DNA of 64,000 nt from Tessaracoccus rhinocerotis (GTDB lineage: Bacteria; Actinomycetota; Actinomycetes; Propionibacteriales; Propionibacteriaceae): positions 186,001 through 250,000 of the forward strand of contig NZ_VKKG01000003.1 of the NCBI RefSeq assembly GCF_007197885.1. Reading direction: 5' to 3'. Shown piece by piece: positions 16,202-25,380 of the stretch; position 1 is the first letter of the stretch, and each line of letters opens with the position of its first letter. Made by a program: the position numbers and the translations under genes. A model generated the notes under the pieces. The model was not told the origin of the DNA, made no database searches, and saw nothing but the letters and a program-made list of their open reading frames with translations.

Positions 16202-17623
16202 TCAGTCCTCGAAGGGCAATGCGGGCAACATCGGGATCTTCATCGTGAACTTCGCACCCTTGCCGGGTTCGTTCCCAGCCCTCACGGTGCCGCCGTGCGC
16301 CTCGGCGGTGTGCACCACGATGGAGAGTCCCAGACCGGTGCCGGGGGTGTTGCGGGCCCGGTCGGAGCGGTAGAACCGGTCGAAGATGTGCGGCAGGTCG
16401 TCCTCGGCGATGCCGGGGCCGTCGTCGATGATCGTCAGCGCGCCGTCGGCGAGGATGACGTCGATCACGCCTGCGGCGGGGGAGAACTTGACCGCATTGT
16501 CCAGCAGGTTGGTGACCGCGCGTTCCAGGGTGGAGGCGTCGCCGAGGATGTGGGTGGGCTCCAGCTGGACGTTGAAGGTCAGCAGCGGGCCGCGGCGCTG
16601 CGCGCGCTCGACGGCGGAGTCCACCACGTCGGACAGGTCGAGCTCCTCGTGGGGACGCTGCAGGTGGTCGTCGCGCGTCAGGGCCACGAGGTCGCCCACG
16701 AGCGCGGAGAACTCGCCCAGCTGCGCCGAGACGTCGGCGAGGATCTCGGTGCGGGCCCCCTCGGGCAGCATGCCGGAGGTGTCGTCGGCGACGAGGAGTT
16801 CTACGTTGGTGCGCATCGAGGTGAGCGGCGTGCGCAGCTCGTGTCCGGCGTCGGCGATCAGCTGCCGCTGCTGCTCGCGGGAGGTCTGCAGGGAGCGGAG
16901 CATGCCGTTGAAGGACTTGGTGAGTTCGCCGAGGTCGTCGTTGCCGTAGATCCGGATGGGGTTGAGCTGGTCGGTCTGGGTGACGTTTCGGACGGCGCGG
17001 GAGAGCCGCCGGACGGGCGCCAGTGCGCCCTTGGCGACCAGTAGGACCGCAACCGTCGTCGTCAGGATCCCGACGAGACCGGAGATCAGGATCACCACCC
17101 ACAGCGAGCGCAGGGTCGACTGCAGCGGCTCGAGGGAGCGCGCGTACATCACGGCGTAGCCGCCGTTGCTGGACTGCAGCGGTACGGAGACCACTCGGAA
17201 CTGCCGGCCGTCAGCCAGGGTGACCGACCGCTCTGAGGAGCCCTGCTGGAGGCGCGCGATCGCGATCTCTGGCGGGCCGCCCGGCAGCGTGACGGTCTGT
17301 CCCGTCGAGGTGCGCGTGTCCCCGTTCACGGACACCACCGCCAGCACCTCGTCCGGTCCCCGGAGACCGGTGACGTTGAGTCCGCCGAAGCCGGAGACGT
17401 CGTCCCCGATGGTGGCCGTGGCGGTGAGTGCGGTGGAGGTCAGCTCCTGGTCCAGCTCGTCGAGCAGGGACCAGCGTGTGATGAAGTACGCGGTGGTACC
17501 CACGAGGAGCACGGCGAGCGAGACGCTGATACCCGTCAGGGAGGCCAGCCGCCCCTGGAGGCTCTGGCCCGTGACGATCCTCTCGACACCGCGTCTCAGC
17601 CTGATCCAGAAGCTACCGATCAC
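16202..17623 (-). CDS. Sensor histidine kinase, MprB-like
   Basis: A 473-residue membrane kinase. Membrane helices lie near residues 27-49 and 175-197, enclosing an extracytoplasmic sensor of ~125 residues. A HAMP linker follows, then the H-box [16 protein letters not shown] with the phospho-accepting His261, and ATPase motifs [10 protein letters not shown] (N), DDGPGI (G1) and GTGLGLSIV (G2). The layout matches mycobacterial MprB, an envelope-stress sensor. GTG 17623 overlaps the regulator stop by 4 bp, so the pair is translationally coupled. Confidence 0.85.
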   Translation of the reverse strand: MIGSFWIRLRRGVERIVTGQSLQGRLASLTGISVSLAVLLVGTTAYFITRWSLLDELDQELTSTALTATATIGDDVSGFGGLNVTGLRGPDEVLAVVSVNGDTRTSTGQTVTLPGGPPEIAIARLQQGSSERSVTLADGRQFRVVSVPLQSSNGGYAVMYARSLEPLQSTLRSLWVVILISGLVGILTTTVAVLLVAKGALAPVRRLSRAVRNVTQTDQLNPIRIYGNDDLGELTKSFNGMLRSLQTSREQQRQLIADAGHELRTPLTSMRTNVELLVADDTSGMLPEGARTEILADVSAQLGEFSALVGDLVALTRDDHLQRPHEELDLSDVVDSAVERAQRRGPLLTFNVQLEPTHILGDASTLERAVTNLLDNAVKFSPAAGVIDVILADGALTIIDDGPGIAEDDLPHIFDRFYRSDRARNTPGTGLGLSIVVHTAEAHGGTVRAGNEPGKGAKFTMKIPMLPALPFED

Positions 17624-18306
17624 GGGGGAGTTTCACGCAGTACGTACCCGACGCCACGGACCGTGTGGATCAGGCGGGACTGCCCGCCGGCCTCGGTCTT
17701 GCGCCGCAGGTAGCCGATGTAGACCTCCAGCGAGTTCGCGGTGGCAGGGAACTCGAAGCCCCAGACCTCGTTCAGCAGCGTGCTGCGCTCCAGCACCTTG
17801 CGCGGGTTCTCCATGAAGGCCTGCAGCAGAGCGAACTCGGTGCGGGTCAACGAGACGTGCTGGCCGGCGCGGGTGACCTCGCGGTGCTGCGGGTCCAGCG
17901 TGACGTCGGCGAAGCTGAGGGCCTTCGAGTCGTTCTCGGCCGCCGGCTTCGAGCGGCGGGTCAGGGCGCGCAGGCGCGCCAGGAGCTCGTCGAGTGCGAA
18001 CGGCTTGACCATGTAGTCGTCCGCGCCGGCATCGAGCCCGTCCACCCGGTCACCGACGGCGTCGCGCGCGGTCAGGATGAGGATGGGGACATCGTTGCCG
18101 CTCTCCCGCAGCATCCGGGTGGCCTCCAGGCCGTCCAGGCGCGGCATCATGACGTCCATGATCACGGCGTCCGGAGTGTGCCCCGCGAGCTTGGCCAGGG
18201 CCTCGATACCGTCGCCTGCCGTGATGACCTCGTCGCCGGAGTACTTCAGCGAGCGCGCGAGGGAATCACGGACGGCCTGATCGTCGTCCACCACCAGGAT
18301 CTGCAT
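17620..18306 (-). CDS. Two-component response regulator, MprA-like (OmpR family)
   Basis: A 228-residue regulator with a receiver domain (DDD at 7-9, phospho-acceptor D51 in IMDVMMP, Lys near 102 in MVKPF) and an OmpR winged helix ending [13 protein letters not shown]. It pairs with the downstream kinase. TAGGGT lies 6 nt before the ATG (18313-18318, minus strand), suggesting a leaderless transcript for the operon. Similarity to MprA is by eye; the name is not transferred. Confidence 0.85.
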   Translation of the reverse strand: MQILVVDDDQAVRDSLARSLKYSGDEVITAGDGIEALAKLAGHTPDAVIMDVMMPRLDGLEATRMLRESGNDVPILILTARDAVGDRVDGLDAGADDYMVKPFALDELLARLRALTRRSKPAAENDSKALSFADVTLDPQHREVTRAGQHVSLTRTEFALLQAFMENPRKVLERSTLLNEVWGFEFPATANSLEVYIGYLRRKTEAGGQSRLIHTVRGVGYVLRETPP

Positions 18307-18312
18307 GTCACC

Positions 18313-18318
18313 ACCCTA
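18313..18318 (-). promoter_or_regulatory. -10 hexamer for leaderless two-component operon
   Basis: TAGGGT on the minus strand followed by six bases and the ATG at 18306. Confidence 0.45.
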
Positions 18319-18372
18319 TCCAATGGGGCCATCCGGGAACGACGGCGCGGCCGAGCGTCGGCGTCGAGGCTG

Positions 18373-21162
18373 CTACCGGTTCCGCGCCCGGGCGCGGGCG
18401 CGGCGGCCCAGCTTGGCGAGCTCGCCGTACCAGAGCACGATGGAGGCCATCCCGAGCGCAGCCAGCCAGTGTGCCGCGTCCAGGTGCGTCGTGCCGAAGG
18501 CGACCTGCAGGAAGGGCAGCTCCACCACGGCGAACTGCAGCGCGGCGGCGAGCAGCACCGTCAGCCACAGCCACTTGTTGTCGAAGGGGCGCGAGAAGGC
18601 CGAGTGGAACTCCGAGCGGGAGTTGAAGGCGTTGAACAGCTGGGCGAACACCAGTGTGGTGAACCCGGCGGTGCGGGCCACCTCGAGTGAGTCGGAGCCA
18701 CCGACCAGGCCGCCGGGCAGGAAGATGTCGATCGTCAGTAGTGTGACCGTGCCCATGACGAGTCCCATGGAGATGATCTGGAGCCACATGGAGCGGTTCA
18801 GGATGCGCTCGGACGGATGCCGTGGCGGCCGCCCCATGACGTCGCCGTCCTCGGGGTCGACGCCCATCGCGAGCGCTGGGCCGGAGTCCGTGACGAGGTT
18901 GATCCACAGGATCTGGGTGGCCAGCAGCGGCACCGCCATCGCGCTCGGGTCGTCCGGGACCGCCAGCCCGATGAAGCCTGCGAGCAGCACCCCGAAGAAC
19001 ACCGTCGCCACCTCGCCCATGTTGGACGACAGCAGGTAGCGCAGGAACTTGCGGATGTTGTCGTAGACGCCTCGCCCGAGGCGGACCGCGGTGACGATCG
19101 TGGCGTAGTTGTCGTCGGCCAGGATCATCTCGCTGGCCTCCTTGGTGACCTCCGTGCCGGTGATGCCCATGGCCACGCCGATGTCGGCCGACTTCAGGGC
19201 CGGGGCGTCGTTCACGCCATCGCCGGTCATCGCCACCAGCTGGTCGTCGGCCTGCAGCGCGTCGACGATGCGCAGCTTGTGCTTCGGGGCCACACGCGCG
19301 AACACGGAGACGTCGCGGGTGGCCTGCTGGAACTCCTCGTCGCTGAGCGCGTCGAGCTCGTTGCCGCTGAGGGCCCGGGCGCCCTCCTCGACGATGCCCA
19401 GGTCCGAGGCGATGCGGGCCGCGGTGACGGGGTGGTCGCCGGTGATCATGATGGTGCGGATCCCGGCCCGGTGCGCCTCGCGGATCGCGTTGGCGGCCTC
19501 GGTGCGGGGCGGGTCGATGATGCCGACGACGCCGAGCCAGACGAGAGCGTGCTCGTCGGCGTCGTCGATGACGGCGGCGTCCTCCTCGCTCAGGTCGCGG
19601 AAGGCGGTGCCGAGCGTGCGGTAGCCCTGGGCGGCGAGTTGCTCCACCGTCGCGCGGATGCCTTCCCGGCGCGCCTCGTCCATCTCCTCGACGGCGTCGC
19701 CGACCTGGATGCTGTCGCACTCCGCGAGCAGGACGTCGGGGGCACCCTTCGAGAACAGCCGGATCGCGTCCGTGCCCGCCTCGCGGCCCCCCACCGACAT
19801 CAGCTTGCGCTCGGAGGTGAACGGCACCTCGCCCTCGCGACCGTAGGCCCGGACCCGGTCGGCGGTGCCCTCCAGCTTGTGCTGGGCCACCAGGAAGGCC
19901 GCCTCCGTGGGATCGCCCTGGATCTCCCAGGACTCGTCCTTCCTGAGCTGCGCGTCGTTGGCTATCGAGCCGGCTGTCAGCGCCATCCGCGCCTCACGGA
20001 GGGTGGCGTCGTCGGGCTCCCCGGTCACCTTGCCGTCGGGGTCGTAGCCGGTTCCGCTCAGGTCCAGTTCGCCGGAGGCGGTGACGACGGTGCGCAGGGT
20101 CATCTCGTTGCGGGTCAGGGTCCCCGTCTTGTCCGAGCAGATGACCGACGCCGCGCCGAGCGTCTCCACCGAGTGCAGTTCCTTCATCAGGGCGTTGTGG
20201 CCCGCGAGCGTGCGCACGCCCACCGCCAGCACCAGCGAGAGGATGGCGGGCAGGCCCTCCGGGACCGCAGCGACGGCGAGGGAGACGCCCATGAGCAGCA
20301 CAGTGACGAGTTCCTCGGTGGTGTCCGCCCCGTTGACCAGCACGAGCGCTGCCATCACGACCACCGCGATGCCGAGCACGAGGATGCCGAGCATCTTGGA
20401 GACCTGCTCGATCTCCCGGTCCAGCGGCGAGGGATCCGCCTCGGTCTCGTCGAGCATCTCGGCGATGCTGCCCATCTGGGTTCCCATGCCAGTGGCGCTC
20501 ACCACGGCACGACCGACGCCCTGCACCACGGAGGTGCCCTTGAACACCATGTTCGCGCGGTCGCCCAGCGCGATGCCGGCCGCAAGTGTTGCCGGGTTCT
20601 TCGTGCTGGCCTCGGACTCACCGGTCAGGGAGGCCTCCTGGACGCGCAGGCCGGTGGCGGTGAGCAGCCGGGCGTCGGCACCGACGGCGTCGCCCTCGGC
20701 CAGCACCAGCACGTCACCGGGAACCAGCTCGCTCGAGGGCACTGACCTCTGCGAGCCGTCCCTGACCACCGTCGAGTTCACGGTGGTCATCCTCTGGAGC
20801 GCGGCGACCGCGTCGGCGGCGCGGCTCTCCTGCACGTACCCGATGGCGGCGTTGGCGATGACGATGGCCGCGATGACGATGGCATCGATGGGAGCGCCGG
20901 TGGCGCCCTCGACGAACCAGGCTGCCAGCGAGATCACCATGGCGACCAGCAACAGATAGACCAGGGGCTCCTGGAACTGGCGCAGGACCTTGCGCCACGT
21001 CGGCTCCGGTGGGCTGGCCCGCAGTTCGTTCGGACCGGACTCGGCCAGTCGTCGTGCGGCCTCGTCGGAGTTGAGGCCCTTGTCGGGGTCCACCTCCAGG
21101 GCTGCCGCGACTTCGGCCGCCTCGGTGGCCTCGGGACTGTTCCCCAACGCTGCTGTGGTCAC
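18373..21162 (-). CDS. P-type cation ATPase, Ca2+-transporter type (P2A)
   Basis: A 929-residue P-type ATPase with an N-terminal cation-ATPase domain, the actuator loop TGES (180-183), TM4 with VAAVPEGLPA (PEGL 301-304), the phosphorylation motif DKTGTLT (D344) and the hinge MTGDGVNDAP. About ten membrane segments are visible. The TM4 motif and NxxxD in TM6 (ILWINLVTD) resemble Ca2+-ATPases such as PacL/CtpF, so export of Ca2+ or another divalent cation is likely. GTG 21162 has GGAGA 3-8 nt upstream. The gene precedes the two-component genes on the same strand with a 66-bp gap. Confidence 0.88.
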   Translation of the reverse strand: MTTAALGNSPEATEAAEVAAALEVDPDKGLNSDEAARRLAESGPNELRASPPEPTWRKVLRQFQEPLVYLLLVAMVISLAAWFVEGATGAPIDAIVIAAIVIANAAIGYVQESRAADAVAALQRMTTVNSTVVRDGSQRSVPSSELVPGDVLVLAEGDAVGADARLLTATGLRVQEASLTGESEASTKNPATLAAGIALGDRANMVFKGTSVVQGVGRAVVSATGMGTQMGSIAEMLDETEADPSPLDREIEQVSKMLGILVLGIAVVVMAALVLVNGADTTEELVTVLLMGVSLAVAAVPEGLPAILSLVLAVGVRTLAGHNALMKELHSVETLGAASVICSDKTGTLTRNEMTLRTVVTASGELDLSGTGYDPDGKVTGEPDDATLREARMALTAGSIANDAQLRKDESWEIQGDPTEAAFLVAQHKLEGTADRVRAYGREGEVPFTSERKLMSVGGREAGTDAIRLFSKGAPDVLLAECDSIQVGDAVEEMDEARREGIRATVEQLAAQGYRTLGTAFRDLSEEDAAVIDDADEHALVWLGVVGIIDPPRTEAANAIREAHRAGIRTIMITGDHPVTAARIASDLGIVEEGARALSGNELDALSDEEFQQATRDVSVFARVAPKHKLRIVDALQADDQLVAMTGDGVNDAPALKSADIGVAMGITGTEVTKEASEMILADDNYATIVTAVRLGRGVYDNIRKFLRYLLSSNMGEVATVFFGVLLAGFIGLAVPDDPSAMAVPLLATQILWINLVTDSGPALAMGVDPEDGDVMGRPPRHPSERILNRSMWLQIISMGLVMGTVTLLTIDIFLPGGLVGGSDSLEVARTAGFTTLVFAQLFNAFNSRSEFHSAFSRPFDNKWLWLTVLLAAALQFAVVELPFLQVAFGTTHLDAAHWLAALGMASIVLWYGELAKLGRRARARARNR

Positions 21163-21287
21163 GGCTCTCCTGTATCCCCGGGGCCCCGGGGGAACGGCCC
21201 GGCACCTTCCAGCGTATCCCCAGCCTCAGAGGACCGGGCGGGATCCCGGTCGGTTAGTATCGGTGGTGAATCCTCCAGGAGTGCACC

Positions 21288-21686
21288 TTGACCACGCATG
21301 CTGACACCTCGACCCCAGTTCGGGCGCCGCAGGGCGCCGCCGACCGGTTCATGCGTCGGCTGTTGCGCATCTCGGGCACGGGCAAGCAGGTCGTCGGGGA
21401 CGCCCACAGGGCCTTCCGTACCTCGCTCGTCGTCTCGGCCGTCCGATGTCTGGTGACCTACCTGGTGGTCCCCATCGCGGTGCCGCTGATCAGCTTCGCC
21501 GGCGTGTTCGCCGCGCCGATCGGGATCGTGCTGTGCGTCGTCGCCGTCGTCAACGGCATCCACAGCGTCCGCCGGTTCTGGAGCGCGGACCACAAGATGA
21601 AGTGGCTCTACACGTGGTTCATGGCCTTCGTGTTCCTCGTGCTGGCAGTCGCGCTGTACGCAGACATCAACAGACTGATTGGGTGA
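21288..21686 (+). CDS. Small multi-pass membrane protein of unknown function
   Basis: A 132-residue protein with a basic N-terminus and about three hydrophobic segments near residues 45-70, 70-90 and 105-126. The TTG start at 21288 is supported by AGGAG 6 nt upstream; the first in-frame ATG is 21 codons later. I do not recognise the family. The next small membrane-protein gene starts 5 bp after its stop, so the two and the hydrolase behind them probably form an operon. Confidence 0.65.
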   Translation: MTTHADTSTPVRAPQGAADRFMRRLLRISGTGKQVVGDAHRAFRTSLVVSAVRCLVTYLVVPIAVPLISFAGVFAAPIGIVLCVVAVVNGIHSVRRFWSADHKMKWLYTWFMAFVFLVLAVALYADINRLIG

Positions 21687-21691
21687 GGACC

Positions 21692-21898
21692 ATGTCCACA
21701 CGACCGCACACCGAGGAAGGCGCCGACGCGGCCGGACCCGCCCCGGAGGACGTCCCCGCCACTGAACCCGTCGAGGGCGAGGAGCAGGACGGACCCCAGT
21801 TGATCGAGGCCTTCGGCAAGGAGGCGATCATCTCGATCGCCCTGTTCATCGGCTTCGTCCTGTTCGTGATCATCTGCCTGCCCACCTACATCTTCTGA
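21692..21898 (+). CDS. 68-residue single-span membrane protein, unknown
   Basis: The first ~40 residues are acidic and proline-rich (many Glu, Asp, Pro); residues ~45-67 are one hydrophobic helix ending at the C-terminus. GAGG lies just upstream of ATG 21692. Its stop overlaps the ATG of the serine hydrolase gene (TGATG), indicating translational coupling. The topology suggests a small tail-anchored protein. Confidence 0.6.
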   Translation: MSTRPHTEEGADAAGPAPEDVPATEPVEGEEQDGPQLIEAFGKEAIISIALFIGFVLFVIICLPTYIF

Positions 21899-22833
21899 TG
21901 CGCCCGACGCCGGTCCGAGTGGACCAGGGCGAGCAGCCGCCGCGGGAGCTCTCCGAGTTCGTCCGCATCATTGGGGAGACCGGGCTCGGGGTGCAGGGCA
22001 TCCACCTGCGTCGGGAGGGCCACGACGACATCGAGGTGCGCTGGCGCTCGGACGACCCGATCCACGTGTTCTCCTGCTCCAAGACCTTCACCTCCCTGGC
22101 GTTCGGGATCCTGCACGGCCAGGGGCGGATCGGGCTCGACACCAGACTGGTGGACGTCGTCGAACCCGCGGGCGCCGCCGCCGACGGTGTCGACTCGATC
22201 ACGATGCGCCACCTCCTGACCATGACCTCGGGCAGCAGCTCCACCGTGTTCACCGAGGAGGAGAAGCTGGCGCCCGACCTGGCCGGCCAGTTCTACGCCG
22301 CCCCGCTGCGCCACGCGCCGGGGGCGGAGTTCGAGTACTCAAACGGCTCCACCTACATGCTCGGCCGTGCCGTCGCCGCGGTGGCCGGGCGAAGCGTGCG
22401 GGACTTCCTGCTGCCCACCCTCTTCGAACCGCTCGGCATCGTGAACCCGCTGTGGGCCGCCTGTCGCGGCGGCCACAGCTACAGCGCCTACGGCCTGCAC
22501 CTGCGCACCGACGAGCTCGCCCGCATGGGGCGGCTGCTGCTGCAGCGCGGGCAGTGGGACGGGCAGCAGCTCGTCCCCGCGGACTGGGTTGATGCCATGC
22601 ACGACGACTGGGTCGCCACCGGCAGCGACGAGCCCGAGGCCGTCCGCTACGGGCTCGGTGTGTGGGACTGCACCCCTGAGGGCGCCTGGCGGGCAGACGG
22701 TAACCGCGGCCAGTTCGTGGTGGTGCTGCCCCACCAGCGCGCCGTGGTCACCGTGACCAGCCACGAGGAGTTCGCGATGCACGACGTGCTGCGCGCCATC
22801 TGGGACGGTGTGCTGCCCCAGCTCGGCTCCTAG
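21898..22833 (+). CDS. Beta-lactamase-fold serine hydrolase (class C related)
   Basis: A 311-residue protein of the beta-lactamase/penicillin-binding-protein superfamily. The SxxK motif is SCSK (S59-K62) and the second motif is YSN (Y147-N149). The third motif is not an obvious KTG; a NRGQF segment stands in that area. There is no signal peptide, so it is probably cytoplasmic, unless the coupled membrane protein helps place it. True beta-lactamase activity is unlikely; esterase or peptidase roles are common in this group. Confidence 0.75.
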   Translation: MRPTPVRVDQGEQPPRELSEFVRIIGETGLGVQGIHLRREGHDDIEVRWRSDDPIHVFSCSKTFTSLAFGILHGQGRIGLDTRLVDVVEPAGAAADGVDSITMRHLLTMTSGSSSTVFTEEEKLAPDLAGQFYAAPLRHAPGAEFEYSNGSTYMLGRAVAAVAGRSVRDFLLPTLFEPLGIVNPLWAACRGGHSYSAYGLHLRTDELARMGRLLLQRGQWDGQQLVPADWVDAMHDDWVATGSDEPEAVRYGLGVWDCTPEGAWRADGNRGQFVVVLPHQRAVVTVTSHEEFAMHDVLRAIWDGVLPQLGS

Positions 22834-22836
22834 GCT
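22831..22836 (+). promoter_or_regulatory. -10 hexamer for leaderless phosphatase transcript
   Basis: TAGGCT followed by six bases and the ATG at 22843. It overlaps the stop codon of the upstream hydrolase. Confidence 0.45.
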
Positions 22837-22842
22837 GGGGCG

Positions 22843-23307
22843 ATGACCTCTCTCGTTTTCGTTTGCCTGGGCAACATCTGCCGCTCCCCGATGGCCGAGC
22901 GGGTCGCCCGCCGGGTGGCCGCCGAGCGTGGGCTGGAACTGGAGATCTCCAGCTACGCACTCTCCACCGAGGAGGCCGGCAACCCGATCGACCCGCGTGC
23001 CGCCGCAGTGCTGCAGGCCGCCGGCTACGAGACCGGCGGCCATCGCGCGCGCCAGATCAGCGCCGCCGACGTCGACTCCGCTGACCTCGTCGTTGCCGTC
23101 GAGCCGTACCAGGTGGAGCGGCTGCGCCGGATGAGCCCGGGCGCCGACCACATCCGCCTGCTGAACGACTTCAACCCCGCGATGCCGCCGGGAACCCCGC
23201 TCGAGGACCCCTGGTACGGGGACTCCGCGGGCTTCCACGCCACGCTCGCCGACGTCGAGGCCGCCATCCCCGGAATCCTCGACGAGGTGCTTGCCGCGGC
23301 CCGCTAG
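22843..23307 (+). CDS. Low-molecular-weight protein tyrosine phosphatase
   Basis: A 154-residue enzyme with the P-loop CLGNICRSP near the N-terminus (nucleophile C8, R14) and the general-acid loop DPWYG near residue 122. These are the defining motifs of LMW-PTPs, which in actinobacteria dephosphorylate tyrosine kinases or are secreted. No secretion signal is seen. The start has no Shine-Dalgarno sequence but a -10 hexamer 6 nt upstream. Confidence 0.9.
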   Translation: MTSLVFVCLGNICRSPMAERVARRVAAERGLELEISSYALSTEEAGNPIDPRAAAVLQAAGYETGGHRARQISAADVDSADLVVAVEPYQVERLRRMSPGADHIRLLNDFNPAMPPGTPLEDPWYGDSAGFHATLADVEAAIPGILDEVLAAAR

Positions 23308-23343
23308 TCTGCTGTCTTGCGCAAGCGACGAAAGGGCCGGCTC

Positions 23344-24342
23344 ATGGGAGACCTCAGGGGACGCAGCTTCACCAAGGAACTCGACTTCACCAGCGACGAG
23401 TGGCGCTCGCTGCTGGAGCTGTCCGCGGAGCTGAAGGCCGCCCGTCGCGAGGGTCGGGAGGTGCAGCGGCTGCAGGGCCGCAACGTCGCCCTGATCTTCG
23501 AGAAGACCTCCACCCGCACCCGCTGCGCCTTCGAGGTTGCGGTGGCCGAGCAGGGTGGCCGGACCACTTACCTGGACCCGGCTGGATCCCAGGTCGGCCA
23601 CAAGGAGTCCGCGGCCGACACCGCACGCGTCCTGGGCCGCTGGTACCACGGCATCGAGTACCGCGGCGCCGCCCAGGCCACGGTGGAGACCCTCGCCGAG
23701 TATGCCGGGGTGCCCGTGTTCAACGGCCTCACCGACGACTGGCACCCGACGCAGATGCTCGCCGACCAGCTGACGATGACCGAGCACTCCGGCAAGCCCC
23801 TGGAACAGGTCAGCTACGCCTTCATCGGGGACGTCCGCAACAACGTGGGCAACTCCACGCTCATCTCCGCGGCCATGATGGGATCGGACATCCGCATGGT
23901 GGCCCCCGAGCAGCAGCAGACGGCACCCGAGGTCCTCGAACGGGCGCACGAGATCGCCGCCGCCACCGGCGCCCGGATCACCGTGACCGACGACGTCGCC
24001 GCCGGCGTGGCCGGGGTGGACTTCGTCTCCACCGACGTGTGGGTCTCCCTGGGCGAGCCCAAGGAGCTGTGGGCCGAGCGCATCGAGCTGTTGCGGCCCT
24101 ACCAGGTCAACGCGGAACTGCTGGCGCTCACCGGGAACCCAGACGTGAAGTTCATGCACTGTCTGCCGGCCTTCCACGACCGGGCCACGACGGTGGGGGA
24201 GGAGCTGTATCGGGCCACCGGCCTGGATGCCCTCGAGGTGACCCACGACGTGTTCGAGTCGGACGCCAGCATCGTGTTCGACCAGGCCGAGAACCGCATG
24301 CACACCATCAAGGCCGTCCTGGTCGCCACCCTGGCCGACTGA
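23344..24342 (+). CDS. Ornithine carbamoyltransferase
   Basis: A 332-residue enzyme catalysing carbamoyl phosphate + ornithine = citrulline + phosphate. The carbamoyl-phosphate loop STRTR is at residues 56-60 and the ornithine loop HCLPAFHD near 268-275. The sequence looks closer to the arginine-deiminase-pathway (ArcB) form, but no arcA, arcC or arg genes are adjacent, so anabolic or catabolic use is unresolved. ATG 23344 follows GAAAGG; an upstream TTG at 23317 lies 6 nt after a TAGTCT hexamer and may mark the transcript start. Confidence 0.9.
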   Translation: MGDLRGRSFTKELDFTSDEWRSLLELSAELKAARREGREVQRLQGRNVALIFEKTSTRTRCAFEVAVAEQGGRTTYLDPAGSQVGHKESAADTARVLGRWYHGIEYRGAAQATVETLAEYAGVPVFNGLTDDWHPTQMLADQLTMTEHSGKPLEQVSYAFIGDVRNNVGNSTLISAAMMGSDIRMVAPEQQQTAPEVLERAHEIAAATGARITVTDDVAAGVAGVDFVSTDVWVSLGEPKELWAERIELLRPYQVNAELLALTGNPDVKFMHCLPAFHDRATTVGEELYRATGLDALEVTHDVFESDASIVFDQAENRMHTIKAVLVATLAD

Positions 24343-24351
24343 GCGGACCGA

Positions 24352-24357
24352 TAGGCT
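24352..24357 (+). promoter_or_regulatory. -10 hexamer for leaderless abi transcript
   Basis: TAGGCT, then six bases, then the ATG at 24364; no ribosome-binding site is visible. Confidence 0.45.
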
Positions 24358-24363
24358 CCGGCC

Positions 24364-25317
24364 ATGGGCAACGGCAGGGGAGGCGGGCACTTCAACAAGC
24401 CGCCCCTGAGCAGCGCGGAACTGGTGGACCTGCTCGTGGCCCGAGGGCTCGTCGTCGATGACAGGTCGCTCGCCCGGGAGGCACTGTTCCACATCGGCTA
24501 CTACCGGCTCGCGCCCTACCTGCGCCCGTTCGAGCGCCAGGGCGGCAGGCACGAGATCGCGCCCGGCACCACCTTCGCCGACGTGCTGTCCCTGTACTCG
24601 TTCGACCGCGACCTCCGGCTGCTGGCCATGGACTCGTTGGCGCGCATCGAGATCGCCTTCCGGGCCGCTCTCAGCGAGGTGATGAGTCAGGTGGACAGCG
24701 ACTCCCACTGGTACACCAGGCCCCACTACTTCGCCGACGCCAACGACTTCAGGGTGCTGCAGGGAAACGTGGCGCAGGCCCTCGAGCAGCCGTTCCCCGC
24801 CCTGCAGGACTACCTGCGCCGCTACCGCACCCCCGAACTGCCGCCGTCGTGGCTGATGGTCGAGGTGCTGAGCATCGGGCAGCTGAACCGGGTGCACAAG
24901 GCGCTGAAGCAGCCGGCGCACCGTCGAGCCGTCGCCAGGGGGATGGGCTCGACCGACAACCTGCTCTCGTCATGGCTCGACGTGTTCGTGCGCCTGCGCA
25001 ACCTCGCGGCCCACCACGAGCGGATGTGGGACGTCCGGCTGGAGCGCTACCCACAGGTGCCGGAGGGCGAGGCTGTCGAGTGGCCCCGGCACTGGGACCG
25101 GCTGCTCGAGGAGTCGGCCAAGACCATGTACTGCGTCCTGTCGGCGGTGCAGTCGACGCTGTTCACCGTGTCGCCGACCAGCCCGTGGGCCGGCGAGCTC
25201 GCGTCCCTGCTGGCGGGCCGGGAGTTGGAGCGGGAGACGATGGGCTTCCCGGCCGACTGGACCGAGGACCCGTTCTGGGCCCGGGCCATCGCCGCCGCAG
25301 ATCCCGGGTCGTTCTAG
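24364..25317 (+). CDS. Abi-family (Abi_2/AbiD/AbiF-like) protein with HEPN motif
   Basis: A 317-residue protein. The N-terminus FNKPPLSSAELVDLLVARGL, then FHIGYYRLAPYLRPF, and the later SLARIEIAFRAAL block are diagnostic of the Abi-like family linked to phage abortive infection. RNLAAHHER near residues 212-220 gives an R-x4-H motif (R212/H217), as in HEPN ribonucleases, so RNA cleavage is a reasonable expectation. Related AbiF proteins have been linked to the ancestry of Cas13. No antitoxin gene or visible guide-RNA locus flanks it: only 21 bp separate it from the upstream gene and a terminator follows. It looks like a stand-alone defence gene. Confidence 0.8.
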   Translation: MGNGRGGGHFNKPPLSSAELVDLLVARGLVVDDRSLAREALFHIGYYRLAPYLRPFERQGGRHEIAPGTTFADVLSLYSFDRDLRLLAMDSLARIEIAFRAALSEVMSQVDSDSHWYTRPHYFADANDFRVLQGNVAQALEQPFPALQDYLRRYRTPELPPSWLMVEVLSIGQLNRVHKALKQPAHRRAVARGMGSTDNLLSSWLDVFVRLRNLAAHHERMWDVRLERYPQVPEGEAVEWPRHWDRLLEESAKTMYCVLSAVQSTLFTVSPTSPWAGELASLLAGRELERETMGFPADWTEDPFWARAIAAADPGSF

Positions 25318-25325
25318 CGCCACGA

Positions 25326-25352
25326 AGGGGCCGGGCCCGGGGCCCGACCCCT
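25326..25352. terminator. Hairpin terminator between convergent genes
   Basis: AGGGGCCGGGCC and GGCCCGACCCCT pair with one mismatch across a 3-nt loop. It lies between the + strand abi stop and the minus-strand nucleotidase stop and can serve both. There is no T-tract. Confidence 0.6.
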
Positions 25353-25380
25353 CCGGGATCGTCAGGTACCGCTCAGCCGG

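Noticed and set aside
22339-24921. An 860-codon minus-strand open frame across the hydrolase, phosphatase and carbamoyltransferase genes
   Set aside because: It is antisense to three genes with clear catalytic motifs and shows no recognisable domain or ribosome-binding site.
24343-25380. A guide-RNA locus paired with the Abi/HEPN gene
   Set aside because: Only 21 bp lie upstream and the downstream 63 bp are taken by a terminator-like hairpin; nothing supports a separate RNA gene.
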